29,359 bases of DNA from JBDLID01 sp039715055 (lineage in GTDB: Bacteria; Desulfobacterota; Desulfobulbia; Desulfobulbales; Desulfocapsaceae). Positions within the stretch are counted from its first letter, which is position 1; each line of letters opens with the position of its first letter. The notes beneath the pieces are model-generated. The model worked only from the letters and a program-made list of their open reading frames with translations. It was not told where the DNA came from and did no database searches. Both the position numbers and the translations under genes were made by a program. Of the stretch, positions 1-7,304 are shown in pieces. The stretch lies in assembly GCA_039715055.1 (NCBI GenBank), contig JBDLID010000026.1:1-29359 (forward strand), given 5' to 3'.

Positions 1-206
1 ACCATATCCGTGCAGCTATCAAATACCCTGTAGTCATTGTTCGTAAAAACAATCTGGGCCACCCATGGCTTATACTTGGCGACAAACATGCCACAGACAG
101 GGCATTTGTCTTTCTTGTCTAAAGGAATAAAGTCCGCGCCCAGAGCCGATGACATCGGCACGGTGATCAACAGGCAGAACAGAGCTAACACTATTTTTTT
201 CACCAT
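1..206 (-). CDS. NosL-like exported copper-binding protein, 3' end outside window
   Basis: About 68 N-terminal residues are visible; the rest lies beyond the left edge. The start is the ATG at 206 because a GGGGAG ribosome site sits six bases before it; the ATG at 212 would touch that site. A Sec-type signal peptide (about residues 1-24) is followed by a CPVCGM motif near residues 35-40, the pattern that opens NosL-family proteins, which bind Cu(I) in the periplasm and help metallate copper enzymes. It is the last visible gene of a leftward series with a SafE-like membrane protein and a FixH-like protein, so a role in copper supply to the oxidase is a reasonable inference. Only the first half can be judged. 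Confidence 0.7.
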   Translation of the reverse strand, partial: MVKKIVLALFCLLITVPMSSALGADFIPLDKKDKCPVCGMFVAKYKPWVAQIVFTNNDYRVFDSCTDM

Positions 207-259
207 TTCCATCTCCCCTTTTTCCTGTAATACCAAATTTTTACATAGCAATCAGTAGT

Positions 260-967
260 TCAATTGATACTTTTTATACCGTTAACGAGAAAGATAATCC
301 CCATAATTACCATAAAAACTGCTGATAACTTGTAGAGGTTTTCCCTCATCTTCAGACTGATTATGTTGATAAATCGGCCAACGAGTAAAAGCGCCGGCAG
401 GGTTCCAAGCCCAAAAAGCAGCATCAGCAATCCTCCCTGCAACAGCCCTGTCAGCTCATTTTCCGCCTCCATGGCTGCTCTTGCCGTAGTAATCAGGGCG
501 GTATAGACCAGGCCGCAGGGAATAAAACCAAGGACGATTCCCATGGGGTAAAAAGCAGCTACCGGCAGCTTTCCGGAAAAAATATTTTTTACCCAGCCTG
601 AAAATAGGGTGGTGAATCGACCACCGCCGCTTCCCCCGATAAGAGGCTGCAGAAAGGGAAGCCACCCGCCAAGGCCAAGCCCCATGAGGATGATCACCAC
701 TCCGGCGATGATCATTACAGCTTTCTGGAAAACCTGCAGTGTCTGCACGGTTCCGAGAAATGCGCCCGAATAGCCGAGCAGACCTCCCAGAAGGACATAT
801 GTCGTTATTCTGCCGTAATTGTAGAGAAGATGCGGCAGGAACCGCCTATCCTCCATCAGTACACAGTAAGAGCCAACAATAGGACCACACATCCCGATAC
901 AGTGACCAAACCCCCCCAGAAATCCTGACGCCAGCATCAGGAGGTAAATCGAGTCACTATTGAACAT
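260..967 (-). CDS. SafE/DsbD-transmembrane-type membrane protein (sulfite exporter TauE/SafE family)
   Basis: A 235-aa polytopic membrane protein with about six hydrophobic segments. Near residues 20-29 it has the motif GHCIGMCGP, typical of the DsbD_2/SafE-like family found next to cbb3 oxidase assembly genes, where it is thought to move copper or reducing power across the membrane. A second proline-glycine region (GFIPCGLVY, about residues 148-156) is the internal counterpart containing a cysteine. The ATG at 967 overlaps the end of the FixH-like gene by 11 bases, which suggests translational coupling; no strong Shine-Dalgarno is visible. Substrate cannot be read from sequence; sulfite export is the less likely reading in this neighbourhood. 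Confidence 0.8.
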   Translation of the reverse strand: MFNSDSIYLLMLASGFLGGFGHCIGMCGPIVGSYCVLMEDRRFLPHLLYNYGRITTYVLLGGLLGYSGAFLGTVQTLQVFQKAVMIIAGVVIILMGLGLGGWLPFLQPLIGGSGGGRFTTLFSGWVKNIFSGKLPVAAFYPMGIVLGFIPCGLVYTALITTARAAMEAENELTGLLQGGLLMLLFGLGTLPALLLVGRFINIISLKMRENLYKLSAVFMVIMGIIFLVNGIKSIN

Positions 968-1400
968 TAAACAGAACTTTTTTTTCTATTTCGTGATCGA
1001 TGATCACCTTGGCCAGCCACAGTGTTTTACCAGTTGAACAGGTAGGTATAATGGATTTTCCTTCATACATATTGGCATCAACCTTTTCTAAATTAAAACG
1101 ATTAATTCCCATAACCATTCCCGGCATGGACAGGTCAACGATCAACTGTTCAGGCTCCCGGTATCCCGTCAGTTGAACACGAAAAGAGAGAAGCTTCATG
1201 GTTTGAATCGGTTTCGGTCCGATGGTAAGCGTCAGCTCTTTTTCTCCGCCTGTCTCAGCAGGGGCTTTTTGAGTATCCTGTACTTTGGCAACAGGAGCGG
1301 CTGGTTCTTCGTTCAGCTGAAACCTGCTAGCAAGAAACATTACTGACAACGATACGCAGACAAGAGCAACCAGGATGGCAACTTTTCGTGTCCCTTTCAT
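957..1400 (-). CDS. FixH/YtkA-like membrane-anchored periplasmic protein
   Basis: 147 aa if started at the ATG at 1400; a TTG at 1436 gives 159 aa but has no ribosome site. One N-terminal membrane anchor (about residues 5-26) is followed by a low-complexity linker and a beta-rich domain containing DLSMPGMVMG. The MPGM signature and overall layout match FixH/CcoH and YtkA-like proteins, which assist cbb3 oxidase assembly, probably in copper handling. It is coupled to the downstream SafE-like gene. A copy of the GTAACTRTTCAGC repeat (1485-1541) lies upstream. Start choice is uncertain because neither candidate has a convincing Shine-Dalgarno sequence. Confidence 0.65.
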   Translation of the reverse strand: MKGTRKVAILVALVCVSLSVMFLASRFQLNEEPAAPVAKVQDTQKAPAETGGEKELTLTIGPKPIQTMKLLSFRVQLTGYREPEQLIVDLSMPGMVMGINRFNLEKVDANMYEGKSIIPTCSTGKTLWLAKVIIDHEIEKKVLFNVQ

Positions 1401-1484
1401 TGTTCCCAATATTTTTATCAGATCCTTACCTGTCAAAACAGACGGGAAAGATACAAATTAGTAATCAAACATCCTGCAAAAATC

Positions 1485-1541
1485 GTAACTATTCAGCGTA
1501 AAGCTGGGGGCGTCCCTAAGCAGGGAACTGTAACTGTTCAG
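1485..1541 (+). repeat. Short copy of the GTAACTRTTCAGC repeat family
   Basis: Two direct copies, GTAACTATTCAGC at 1485-1497 and GTAACTGTTCAGC at 1530-1542, start 45 bases apart and enclose a small hairpin (CCCTAAGCAGGG). The whole block is nearly identical to the reverse complement of 27981-28037. It begins directly after the stop codon of the minus-strand gene at 1543. It probably represents one end of the longer elements at 10307 and 27885. Confidence 0.8.
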
Positions 1542-1542
1542 C

Positions 1543-1911
1543 CTAACTCGGCAGCTCCGGAATAACCATACGGACAAGAAGTGCCACAACCAGGGGTAAA
1601 AATGTCAAGGCAAGGGACAACTTCGGGATTGATTTTGAGTTGATAAAGGTCAGGCCGAAACGAATCCAGGGAGCTGCAGCCGAGGCCATTAGAATACAAA
1701 ACATTTCAACCAGAAAATTGGAACTGCTCACCACGTCGCCAACTCCCAGTTCACGCAGAAGAAACCAGAAAGGGACACCCAGATAAGGAAAAACATAATC
1801 CCACCAGATAAACTTCACCTTGTTGCGACTGAACAGGATCGGAATGATCATCGATATGGTGATGATCGTCAGGATGGCTATGATATCAAAGGTTTTTTGA
1901 AATAAAAACAT
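1543..1911 (-). CDS. Small four-helix membrane protein, paralog 1 of 3, family not recognised
   Basis: 122 aa, almost entirely hydrophobic, with about four membrane segments. The ATG at 1911 follows AGGA at a nine-base distance. Conserved blocks shared with the genes at 1966-2361 and 2481-2855 are W-D-Y-[VL]-F-P-x-L-G, then [NQ]-F-L-[VL]-E-M-F-x-[IV]-L-M, then P-W-x-R, and a C-terminal P-E-L-P-S that ends the protein. No cysteine or histidine cluster suggests metal binding. I do not know a named family with this pattern. Its position between the oxidase-assembly genes suggests a membrane accessory role in respiration, which is inference only. Confidence 0.75.
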   Translation of the reverse strand: MFLFQKTFDIIAILTIITISMIIPILFSRNKVKFIWWDYVFPYLGVPFWFLLRELGVGDVVSSSNFLVEMFCILMASAAAPWIRFGLTFINSKSIPKLSLALTFLPLVVALLVRMVIPELPS

Positions 1912-1965
1912 TGTCTACTTTTCCTGGATCAGGGACAGGCTCTGAAATTATTGGTTGGGGTCACT

Positions 1966-2361
1966 TTATGACGGCAGGGTCGGTACGGTTAAACGCAGCG
2001 CAAGGGCAATTACCATGGGGGCAAGGGTCAGAACAAAAGAGAGTGTTGGGGCGACTTTTGCCTGCCAGTAGAGAACAGCGAAGCGAGCCCAGGGTACGGT
2101 AATGGAGACCATAAGCACACCGAACATTTCCAGGAGAAAATTCTGGGAGGATATAGTGCTGCCCACCTGAGCCCAGACAAGTGCGAGCCAAAGCAGAGGA
2201 CCAAGGACTGGAAAAAGATAGTCCCAGATGGTTATTTTCATCTTTTCCTTGCTGAACAGAAGCGGTGTTACAGATGACACGACAACAATTGACAGGATAA
2301 ACACGATATAACCTGGCACTTTCATCACCGCGTCTACATTCAATATCTCCTGTATGGTCAT
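1966..2361 (-). CDS. Small four-helix membrane protein, paralog 2 of 3, family not recognised
   Basis: 131 aa with about four membrane helices. The ATG at 2361 is preceded by GAGGAAA at seven bases. It shares with its neighbours the WDY-L-F-P-x-L-G block, the NFLLEMFGVLM block, PW-A-RF, and the last residues P-T-L-P-S, so the three genes descend from one ancestor. It lies 54 bases upstream of paralog 1 in the same orientation, likely one transcript, and diverges from paralog 3. The N-terminus is about ten residues longer than in the other copies. Function is unknown. Confidence 0.75.
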   Translation of the reverse strand: MTIQEILNVDAVMKVPGYIVFILSIVVVSSVTPLLFSKEKMKITIWDYLFPVLGPLLWLALVWAQVGSTISSQNFLLEMFGVLMVSITVPWARFAVLYWQAKVAPTLSFVLTLAPMVIALALRLTVPTLPS

Positions 2362-2480
2362 GATAATTTCCTCGCTAAATTTAGGGAAGTTACATATTAT
2401 TCTTGCAGCATCAGGCTTTCATATTAAACTGGCATTATTTAACATATACGCAAAACATCAGCGCCGCAGGAGCTTAATCC

Positions 2481-2855
2481 ATGAGTATGGCCATCAATGA
2501 GTTGACCATTGCCTTCATCGTCCTTTACATGATGTTGACCGTGGTGGCATTAGTGCCGCCGGCCATCACCAAAACCAGGTACTGGGTAAGCTGGTGGGAC
2601 TTTGTCTACCCGTTGATCGGCATGCCGCTCTGGCTTTTTCTCTGGTGGCTGGGTGTCGGAGAAGGTGTCTCCACCACCAACTTTGCCTTTGAAGTTTTCT
2701 GTATATTGATTCTGTCGGTGGCAATGCCCTGGATGCGCTATTATCTGGCCTATGCCAAATCAAAAACAGCCGCAGCCATCTCGTTTTCCATTACCTTCGT
2801 GCCTATTCTGGTCACTGCTTTCTTTCGGTTCTTTATGCCCGAGCTTCCTTCCTAA
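2481..2855 (+). CDS. Small four-helix membrane protein, paralog 3 of 3, family not recognised
   Basis: 124 aa, about four membrane helices, ATG at 2481 behind an AGGAG site at eight bases. It carries the family blocks WWDFVYPLIGMPLW, NFAFEVFCILI, MPWMRYY and the terminal P-E-L-P-S. It is the only plus-strand gene in the left 18 kb and is divergent from paralog 2, with 119 bases between the starts; I found no convincing promoter motif there. An inversion of one duplicated unit would explain the arrangement. Function is unknown. Confidence 0.75.
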   Translation: MSMAINELTIAFIVLYMMLTVVALVPPAITKTRYWVSWWDFVYPLIGMPLWLFLWWLGVGEGVSTTNFAFEVFCILILSVAMPWMRYYLAYAKSKTAAAISFSITFVPILVTAFFRFFMPELPS

Positions 2856-2893
2856 GACTCTGTCGGCAGCTGAGCCGGATTCTTCGTGTATCC

Positions 2894-3016
2894 TTAAAAT
2901 TTCGTAAAAGTATGGGCACACTGATAGAGCGGAAACAGGGCGGCAAAGGCACCTATCACCAGCATCAGAGTTTTAAACCGCTTCATCTGCCGCTCTTTTT
3001 CTTCTTCCTTGTCCAT
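2894..3016 (-). CDS. 40-aa single-pass membrane protein
   Basis: A short ORF reading MDKEEEKERQMKRF and then one hydrophobic stretch of about 20 residues, ending in TAA at 2894. A charged N-terminus followed by a single helix and a short tail is typical of small oxidase accessory proteins (CcoQ or CcoH-like in size), but I see no family signature. It starts 55 bases after the NapH/CcoG-like gene in the same direction. The ribosome site (AAAGAT) is weak. It converges with the plus-strand gene ending at 2855. Confidence 0.5.
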   Translation of the reverse strand: MDKEEEKERQMKRFKTLMLVIGAFAALFPLYQCAHTFTKF

Positions 3017-3071
3017 TATCTTTATTTAATGTCGCTGTAACCGATGGAATACCAAGAGAATCCTGCAGCCA

Positions 3072-3905
3072 TTAGTCTTTGTTAATTTTACCGAATCCAT
3101 AGCTGAAAAGCTTATCTTTTTTACCAAGTTCACTGGTGCATGCAGTAATACAGTTACCGCAGGCGACACACTTGGGATCTACTTTTTTCATGGTCCTCGG
3201 CCGAATCCCCATAAAACAGACATCCTCACAACCTTTGCAGTTGGTACAGTTTCGTGCCTGCTTGCGGTCAAACCTGACCCTGAAGGATATAGGGCTGGCC
3301 ACAGCCGGAAAGACCTGAAACACACCTGCCAAACAGATAAAACTGCAGAAAAGCCGCCTGACAAAGGTATATGAGCAAAAAATAACAGCAGCATTGAAAA
3401 AAGTAATGCCAAGCAGCAGTGGCGTGAAACTGAAAGTTTTGACCTGCTGCAGAATCTCAGATGGCCTGATCAGGTAGGCGGAGAGCAGTATACCGATGGT
3501 CAGCAGACAGACCGTAAGCAGCAGGACAGTGAGCAGGCTGACAGTGACATTACCGACCCCGCCTCTGGTGATCCTTTTTATATTACGGCTGAAAAAATCA
3601 CCCGACTCCAGCATGAAGCCCATGGGGCAGCTCCAGCCGCATGCAAGCCGGCCCAGCACCAGTCCCCAGACCGGCAGAGACAGCAGCAGAAACCAGGTCG
3701 GAAGCACTGCCCGAAATACAAAGGTAGCACCATCACCGCCGGCACCTGAGATATAATCACCCTGTGGCTTGAATGACCAGAGCTGCTGAAAGAGGTACAA
3801 CTCCAGGTTATTTACATCGAAACGAAAAATATCAAAGATCGGGATGGCAAACAACGCTGCCATGGCCAGAATCTGGGTTGTTTTTCTTGCAGTTTGAAAA
3901 TTCAT
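3072..3905 (-). CDS. NapH/CcoG-like polyferredoxin membrane protein
   Basis: 277 aa from the ATG at 3905, which has AAGAG five bases upstream; a GTG at 3911 is also possible. Four or five membrane helices carry two cytoplasmic-side cysteine motifs, CGWSCP (residues 89-94) and RRLFCSFIC (183-191), and the C-terminus holds two 4Fe-4S clusters, C220/C223/C226/C230 and C246/C249/C252/C256. This is the NapH/CcoG (RdxA) plan. Length fits NapH better than CcoG, which is about 470 aa with a C-terminal FixG domain absent here. Location just after a CcoI-type ATPase implies the CcoG role, possibly cupric reduction for oxidase assembly, which is inference. Confidence 0.85.
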   Translation of the reverse strand: MNFQTARKTTQILAMAALFAIPIFDIFRFDVNNLELYLFQQLWSFKPQGDYISGAGGDGATFVFRAVLPTWFLLLSLPVWGLVLGRLACGWSCPMGFMLESGDFFSRNIKRITRGGVGNVTVSLLTVLLLTVCLLTIGILLSAYLIRPSEILQQVKTFSFTPLLLGITFFNAAVIFCSYTFVRRLFCSFICLAGVFQVFPAVASPISFRVRFDRKQARNCTNCKGCEDVCFMGIRPRTMKKVDPKCVACGNCITACTSELGKKDKLFSYGFGKINKD

Positions 3906-3907
3906 AA

Positions 3908-4066
3908 TCACTCTTGTATTAAAAGACCTGTCCTGCAGTGGTGAGCCACCACAACCAATGTGTATATGACCGAAAGTACCACATTTTTGGAAGTTTTACA
4001 AGAGCAGACATCTCTGGCGACCAATACAAAAAGGGCCACCGGCAAGATCCTGTTTACATTGACCAC
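3908..4066 (-). CDS. Possible 52-aa membrane protein between the copper ATPase and NapH/CcoG-like gene
   Basis: The gap between the two neighbours is filled by an open frame that begins with GTG two bases after the ATPase stop and ends in TGA two bases before the next ATG. The product is hydrophobic in two stretches and has paired residues such as VCSC and AHHC. Exact fit into the gap favours a gene; the GTG start and absence of a clear ribosome site argue against. A second overlapping frame (30 aa beginning MSALVKLPKMWYF) is an alternative. Neither matches CcoS or CcoQ. Confidence 0.3.
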   Translation of the reverse strand: MVNVNRILPVALFVLVARDVCSCKTSKNVVLSVIYTLVVVAHHCRTGLLIQE

Positions 4067-4067
4067 G

Positions 4068-6170
4068 TCAGAACTTACGCAAGGTGTTTCCAATCACCAT
4101 CAAACTGGAGAGGATCATCGCCATCACCGCAAAAAGTGGTGTTATGACACCGATTACGGCCAAAAATGTACCAAGAAGATTATAGGAAAACGCCCAGACG
4201 AAATTAAACATCACTCTTCTGCGCACCTTTTTGGAGAGATCAATGAGAAAGGGGATCATGGTCAGATCATCTCCGAGCAGGTTCACCTTGGCTGATTCTC
4301 TGGTTAATTCGGTGCCGCAGCCCATGGCTATACCGATATGGGCGGCCTCCAGGGCAGGAGCATCGTTGACCCCGTCACCGACCATGGCTGTAATTTTGTT
4401 TTCTTCCTCTGCTTTAATCTCAATTGCCTTGTCCTCGGGCAGGAGCTGCCACTTGATCTCATCCGGGTTCAGCTTGTCCTTGATACCAAGCGCCCCCTTT
4501 TCATCATCACCGGTGAGGATTACCGTTTTGATGCCAAGTTTTTTAATTGCCTCAAGAGTCTCTGTTGCCCCTTCACGCAGGGCCTGATCAAAGATAAACA
4601 GGCCGCTGATTTTCCCCTCATCCAATAGAAAAACCATCCCTGAACTTTCTCCTTCAGGGACCGTTTGGTCAAGCAGGTCCATGTTCCCGCCTTCAGACAG
4701 TTTGGAGATCCAATTCCTCGAACCCAGGTGATATTGCCTGGAATCGACCACTGCCTCAATGCCAAGACCGGGCCTGTTTTTTACATCAACCGCTTCCGGC
4801 AACTTCAACTGTCGCCTGTCGGCCTCTTCAACGAGTGACCTGGCCAGGGGATGGGTGGAGTGGGAATCAATGGCCGCTGCAATCTTCAGGAGGTCCTCTT
4901 CACTGTATCCCTCCCCGCCAACTATGGCAGTTATGGCCGGAGTGTCGGTGGTCAGGGTGCCGGTCTTATCAAAAAAAACTGTCTTGAGCTTGGCAAGCCC
5001 TTCGAGAATATCGGCACCCATGATAATAGCGCCCTTTTCCGCGGCCAGGCCGAGCCCGCGCCAAATGGCCATGGGCGCGGCGATGCCAAAAGCACATGGG
5101 CAGGATATGAGCAGAATGGCAAGCATCCGCATCAACCCGGTGTAGGGCTCCCCCATGTAGCTCCAGTAGATAAAAACGATCAGACCAAGGCTCACAATCA
5201 TCGGAATAAACAAGACAGCGAGACGATCACTGATCCGATTGATAGCTGATGGATTGCCTCTAATTTTTTCCATCAGTTTTTCTATCTTTTTCACCAGGAA
5301 CTCTTCTGCAGGCTTCCTGATTTCCAGAGTCAATGTACCATCGAGATTAATGGAGCCGGCATACACCTCCATCTCCTCTCTTTTTAAAACCGGCTTGGAT
5401 TCGCCGCTTAAAAAGGACTCGTCAACTGATCCTTCCCCCGAGACGACCACCCCGTCAAGGGGAATGCGCTCCCCCGGCCGCAGCAGTACCCTGTTGCCAA
5501 TGATAATATCATCTGCACTGACACTTTTTCTGGTTCCATCCTCAAGAATCATGGTCACCACACTGGGAACCAGTGTGGACAAACCTTTGATCGACTCGGA
5601 GGCCTTCCACTTGGCCTTGGAGTCGATGTAGCGACCGAGGGTAAAGAGGGTCAAAATCATGGTGGCGGTCTCAAAATAGACCTCACCGTGACCAACAAGG
5701 GTGGATTTGACTGAGATGGTAAAGGCGGCCAGGGCTCCGATGAGAATCAGTGCCTCGGTACCGACGTCTCCCGCTCTTAAGGAATCAATGGAGGATTTGG
5801 CTATGGGAATTCCCAGCACCAGCATAACCGGGATGGAAAAGAAAAGTAAAAGATACTTGAGGGCGACTGCAAGGGCTGCAGGAATAACGATGGTGGATGA
5901 GGATGCCGCTTCGACATGAAGCGGCATGCTCATAAATAAAACATTCATGGAGAGGGCCAGGCCTAAGCCGAACTTGCCGAGCAATACCTGACTTACTCCC
6001 TCCTCTCCTTTGGTACCGGTAATCTTGTGAACCAGGTAGCAGCCGGTGCAGCAGAAAGAGACCTTGCGGCCATCTATCTCATACGGTCGGCTGCGACCTG
6101 GAACCGGCAGGCCGCACTGGTGGCAGCCTACTCGCTCATGTTCGGATTGATCTTCTTCTCTACTTCCCAT
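4068..6170 (-). CDS. ccoI: Copper-transporting P1B-type ATPase (CcoI/CopA2-like)
   Basis: 700 aa. An N-terminal metal-binding region has CHQCG (16-20) and FCCTGC (39-44), in place of a classical HMA CxxC. Core motifs are all present: the membrane CPC of SCPCAFG (357-359), phosphorylation motif DKTGTLT (401-407), the HP dipeptide (440-441) and GDGVNDAP (598-605). The family exports Cu(I), here probably slowly and for metallation of the oxidase in the periplasm. The ATG at 6170 lies 43 bases inside the preceding gene, so translation is probably coupled; no strong ribosome site is visible. The gene order ccoNO-small proteins-ccoI-ccoG-like supports the assignment. Confidence 0.92.
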   Translation of the reverse strand: MGSREEDQSEHERVGCHQCGLPVPGRSRPYEIDGRKVSFCCTGCYLVHKITGTKGEEGVSQVLLGKFGLGLALSMNVLFMSMPLHVEAASSSTIVIPAALAVALKYLLLFFSIPVMLVLGIPIAKSSIDSLRAGDVGTEALILIGALAAFTISVKSTLVGHGEVYFETATMILTLFTLGRYIDSKAKWKASESIKGLSTLVPSVVTMILEDGTRKSVSADDIIIGNRVLLRPGERIPLDGVVVSGEGSVDESFLSGESKPVLKREEMEVYAGSINLDGTLTLEIRKPAEEFLVKKIEKLMEKIRGNPSAINRISDRLAVLFIPMIVSLGLIVFIYWSYMGEPYTGLMRMLAILLISCPCAFGIAAPMAIWRGLGLAAEKGAIIMGADILEGLAKLKTVFFDKTGTLTTDTPAITAIVGGEGYSEEDLLKIAAAIDSHSTHPLARSLVEEADRRQLKLPEAVDVKNRPGLGIEAVVDSRQYHLGSRNWISKLSEGGNMDLLDQTVPEGESSGMVFLLDEGKISGLFIFDQALREGATETLEAIKKLGIKTVILTGDDEKGALGIKDKLNPDEIKWQLLPEDKAIEIKAEEENKITAMVGDGVNDAPALEAAHIGIAMGCGTELTRESAKVNLLGDDLTMIPFLIDLSKKVRRRVMFNFVWAFSYNLLGTFLAVIGVITPLFAVMAMILSSLMVIGNTLRKF

Positions 6171-6346
6171 ATAATTTTGTCCGCATCTGGATTCTCGACA
6201 TTCCAGTTAGCGTAATCGGGCATATGATACTTTGTAAAGTATAACCCGATAAAGGTAAACATTAGAACGAGTATTACAGCTATCCACAGATACCCTTTGC
6301 CTCCAGAATAGCCCAGATACTTAGATACTTGTTGCCTCTCTTCCAT
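6128..6346 (-). CDS. 72-aa single-pass membrane protein in the oxidase operon
   Basis: The ATG at 6346 follows AAGGAG at nine bases, so this is a real gene. One membrane helix (about residues 19-38) separates a short polar N-terminus from an acidic tail containing MPDYANWNVENP. It overlaps the CcoS-like gene by 26 bases and the ATPase by 43 bases, a tightly packed coupled set. Size and place are those of an oxidase accessory subunit such as CcoQ or CcoH, but the sequence carries no diagnostic motif that I recognise. The tail is predicted to face the periplasm. Confidence 0.7.
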   Translation of the reverse strand: MEERQQVSKYLGYSGGKGYLWIAVILVLMFTFIGLYFTKYHMPDYANWNVENPDADKIIWEVEKKINPNMSE

Positions 6347-6653
6347 ATCCGAATTCTCCTTTTTCTTTCAGTTCAGGGTCACAGTCATCAAAGCCCTTCT
6401 CCCGGTTGAGCATATCATAAGCAGGCTGCTCGATATCACGGAAATGGCCCATAAAAAACGCCCAGATAAACAATGCCACAAATCCCAGGGCAACAAAGAT
6501 GTAGTTGATGAACGGCAGGGCGAACCCTGCCATTCCGTCTTCAACCAACTCAACTTTGGAGTAGGCAATCATCTTCGCAATGAAGCTGATGCCTCCGGGG
6601 AGGATGACAACAAATACCATGATGAGGGTAATTATTTTGTCTCTCAAACTCAT
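6321..6653 (-). CDS. CcoS-like oxidase assembly protein with an extra helix
   Basis: 110 aa, ATG at 6653 behind an AAAGGAGG ribosome site. Two membrane helices (about 8-28 and 50-69) precede the motif GHFRDIEQPAYDML, which matches the CcoS pattern of a helix followed by G-x-F/Y-x-D-L/I-E-x-P-A and an acidic end (here GFDDCDPE). CcoS proteins are usually about 50-60 aa with one helix and are needed to put cofactors into cbb3 oxidase. The N-terminal helix here is additional. It lies 12 bases after ccoO. The CcoS link is motif-based and moderate in strength. Confidence 0.6.
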   Translation of the reverse strand: MSLRDKIITLIMVFVVILPGGISFIAKMIAYSKVELVEDGMAGFALPFINYIFVALGFVALFIWAFFMGHFRDIEQPAYDMLNREKGFDDCDPELKEKGEFGYGREATSI

Positions 6654-6665
6654 GAGTTTCCTCCT

Positions 6666-7304
6666 TTAATTGCTGGGAAGCTGGTAGGTATCATCTTCCA
6701 CCCAGCTACCGAGCCATTGCATGTAAGCGGTGACACCGAGCCCTTTTTCATTGGGCTCGCCATCCTCATCAAAAAACCAGGGATAGTTCGGCATAACCGT
6801 ATCATCTGTTACCCCTTGCGCATCTTCGAAATGGGCAAGATGCCAGTCATTGGAGTGCACGCCGCCTTCCCTTGAGAGATCAACACCGACCCGCCTTGTG
6901 CCGAGAAGCTGCGGCAGGTGCATGGCGTTCTGGTATTCCGAAGGATAGGAAACCTTGCCATAGCGCTCCTCTTCCCTGGATACCGGTCGCACATACTGCG
7001 AATGGCAATGCCAGCAGGCCTCGGCAATATAGGCCTTTTTACCGGCTGTAAGAGCCTTGATAAAAGCCTCTTCACCGACTTCACCAAAGTGTTTTTCAAA
7101 GGCTTCGGGATAGTCCTCAGCCAGCTCAAAGAACTCCGGAGGAATATTTTTTGCTATGTCCTCCATCTTCTGATAGGGAATATTCCTCATGGACAGCCAC
7201 GGAGATACCGCCTGCCAAAAAGTTCCGAAGGCGAAGAGCCCTAACCCCACAAAGAGGAAGATGAGGGCAAAACGTTCATGTATTGGTCCTTTGCCATTAC
7301 TCAT
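6666..7304 (-). CDS. ccoO: cbb3-type cytochrome c oxidase monoheme subunit II (CcoO)
   Basis: 212 aa with one N-terminal membrane anchor (about 10-32) and a periplasmic monoheme domain: CWHCHSQYVRP (heme cysteines 97 and 100, His 101), RRVGVDL, HSNDWHLAHF and TVMPNYPWFF, all CcoO/FixO hallmarks; the methionine of TVMPNYPW is the likely axial heme ligand. It passes electrons to CcoN. Its ATG overlaps the ccoN stop by four bases (ATGA), so the two are translated together. Length and motif order are normal. Confidence 0.95.
   Translation of the reverse strand: MSNGKGPIHERFALIFLFVGLGLFAFGTFWQAVSPWLSMRNIPYQKMEDIAKNIPPEFFELAEDYPEAFEKHFGEVGEEAFIKALTAGKKAYIAEACWHCHSQYVRPVSREEERYGKVSYPSEYQNAMHLPQLLGTRRVGVDLSREGGVHSNDWHLAHFEDAQGVTDDTVMPNYPWFFDEDGEPNEKGLGVTAYMQWLGSWVEDDTYQLPSN

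Noticed and set aside
2362..2480. Sigma-54 or FNR-type site in the divergent region
   Set aside because: TGGCATTATTTAACAT lacks the GC of the -12 box, and no TTGAT-N4-ATCAA dyad is present.
2869..2882. Terminator CGGC-AGCTGA-GCCG after the plus-strand small membrane gene
   Set aside because: Only four base pairs and no T-run.
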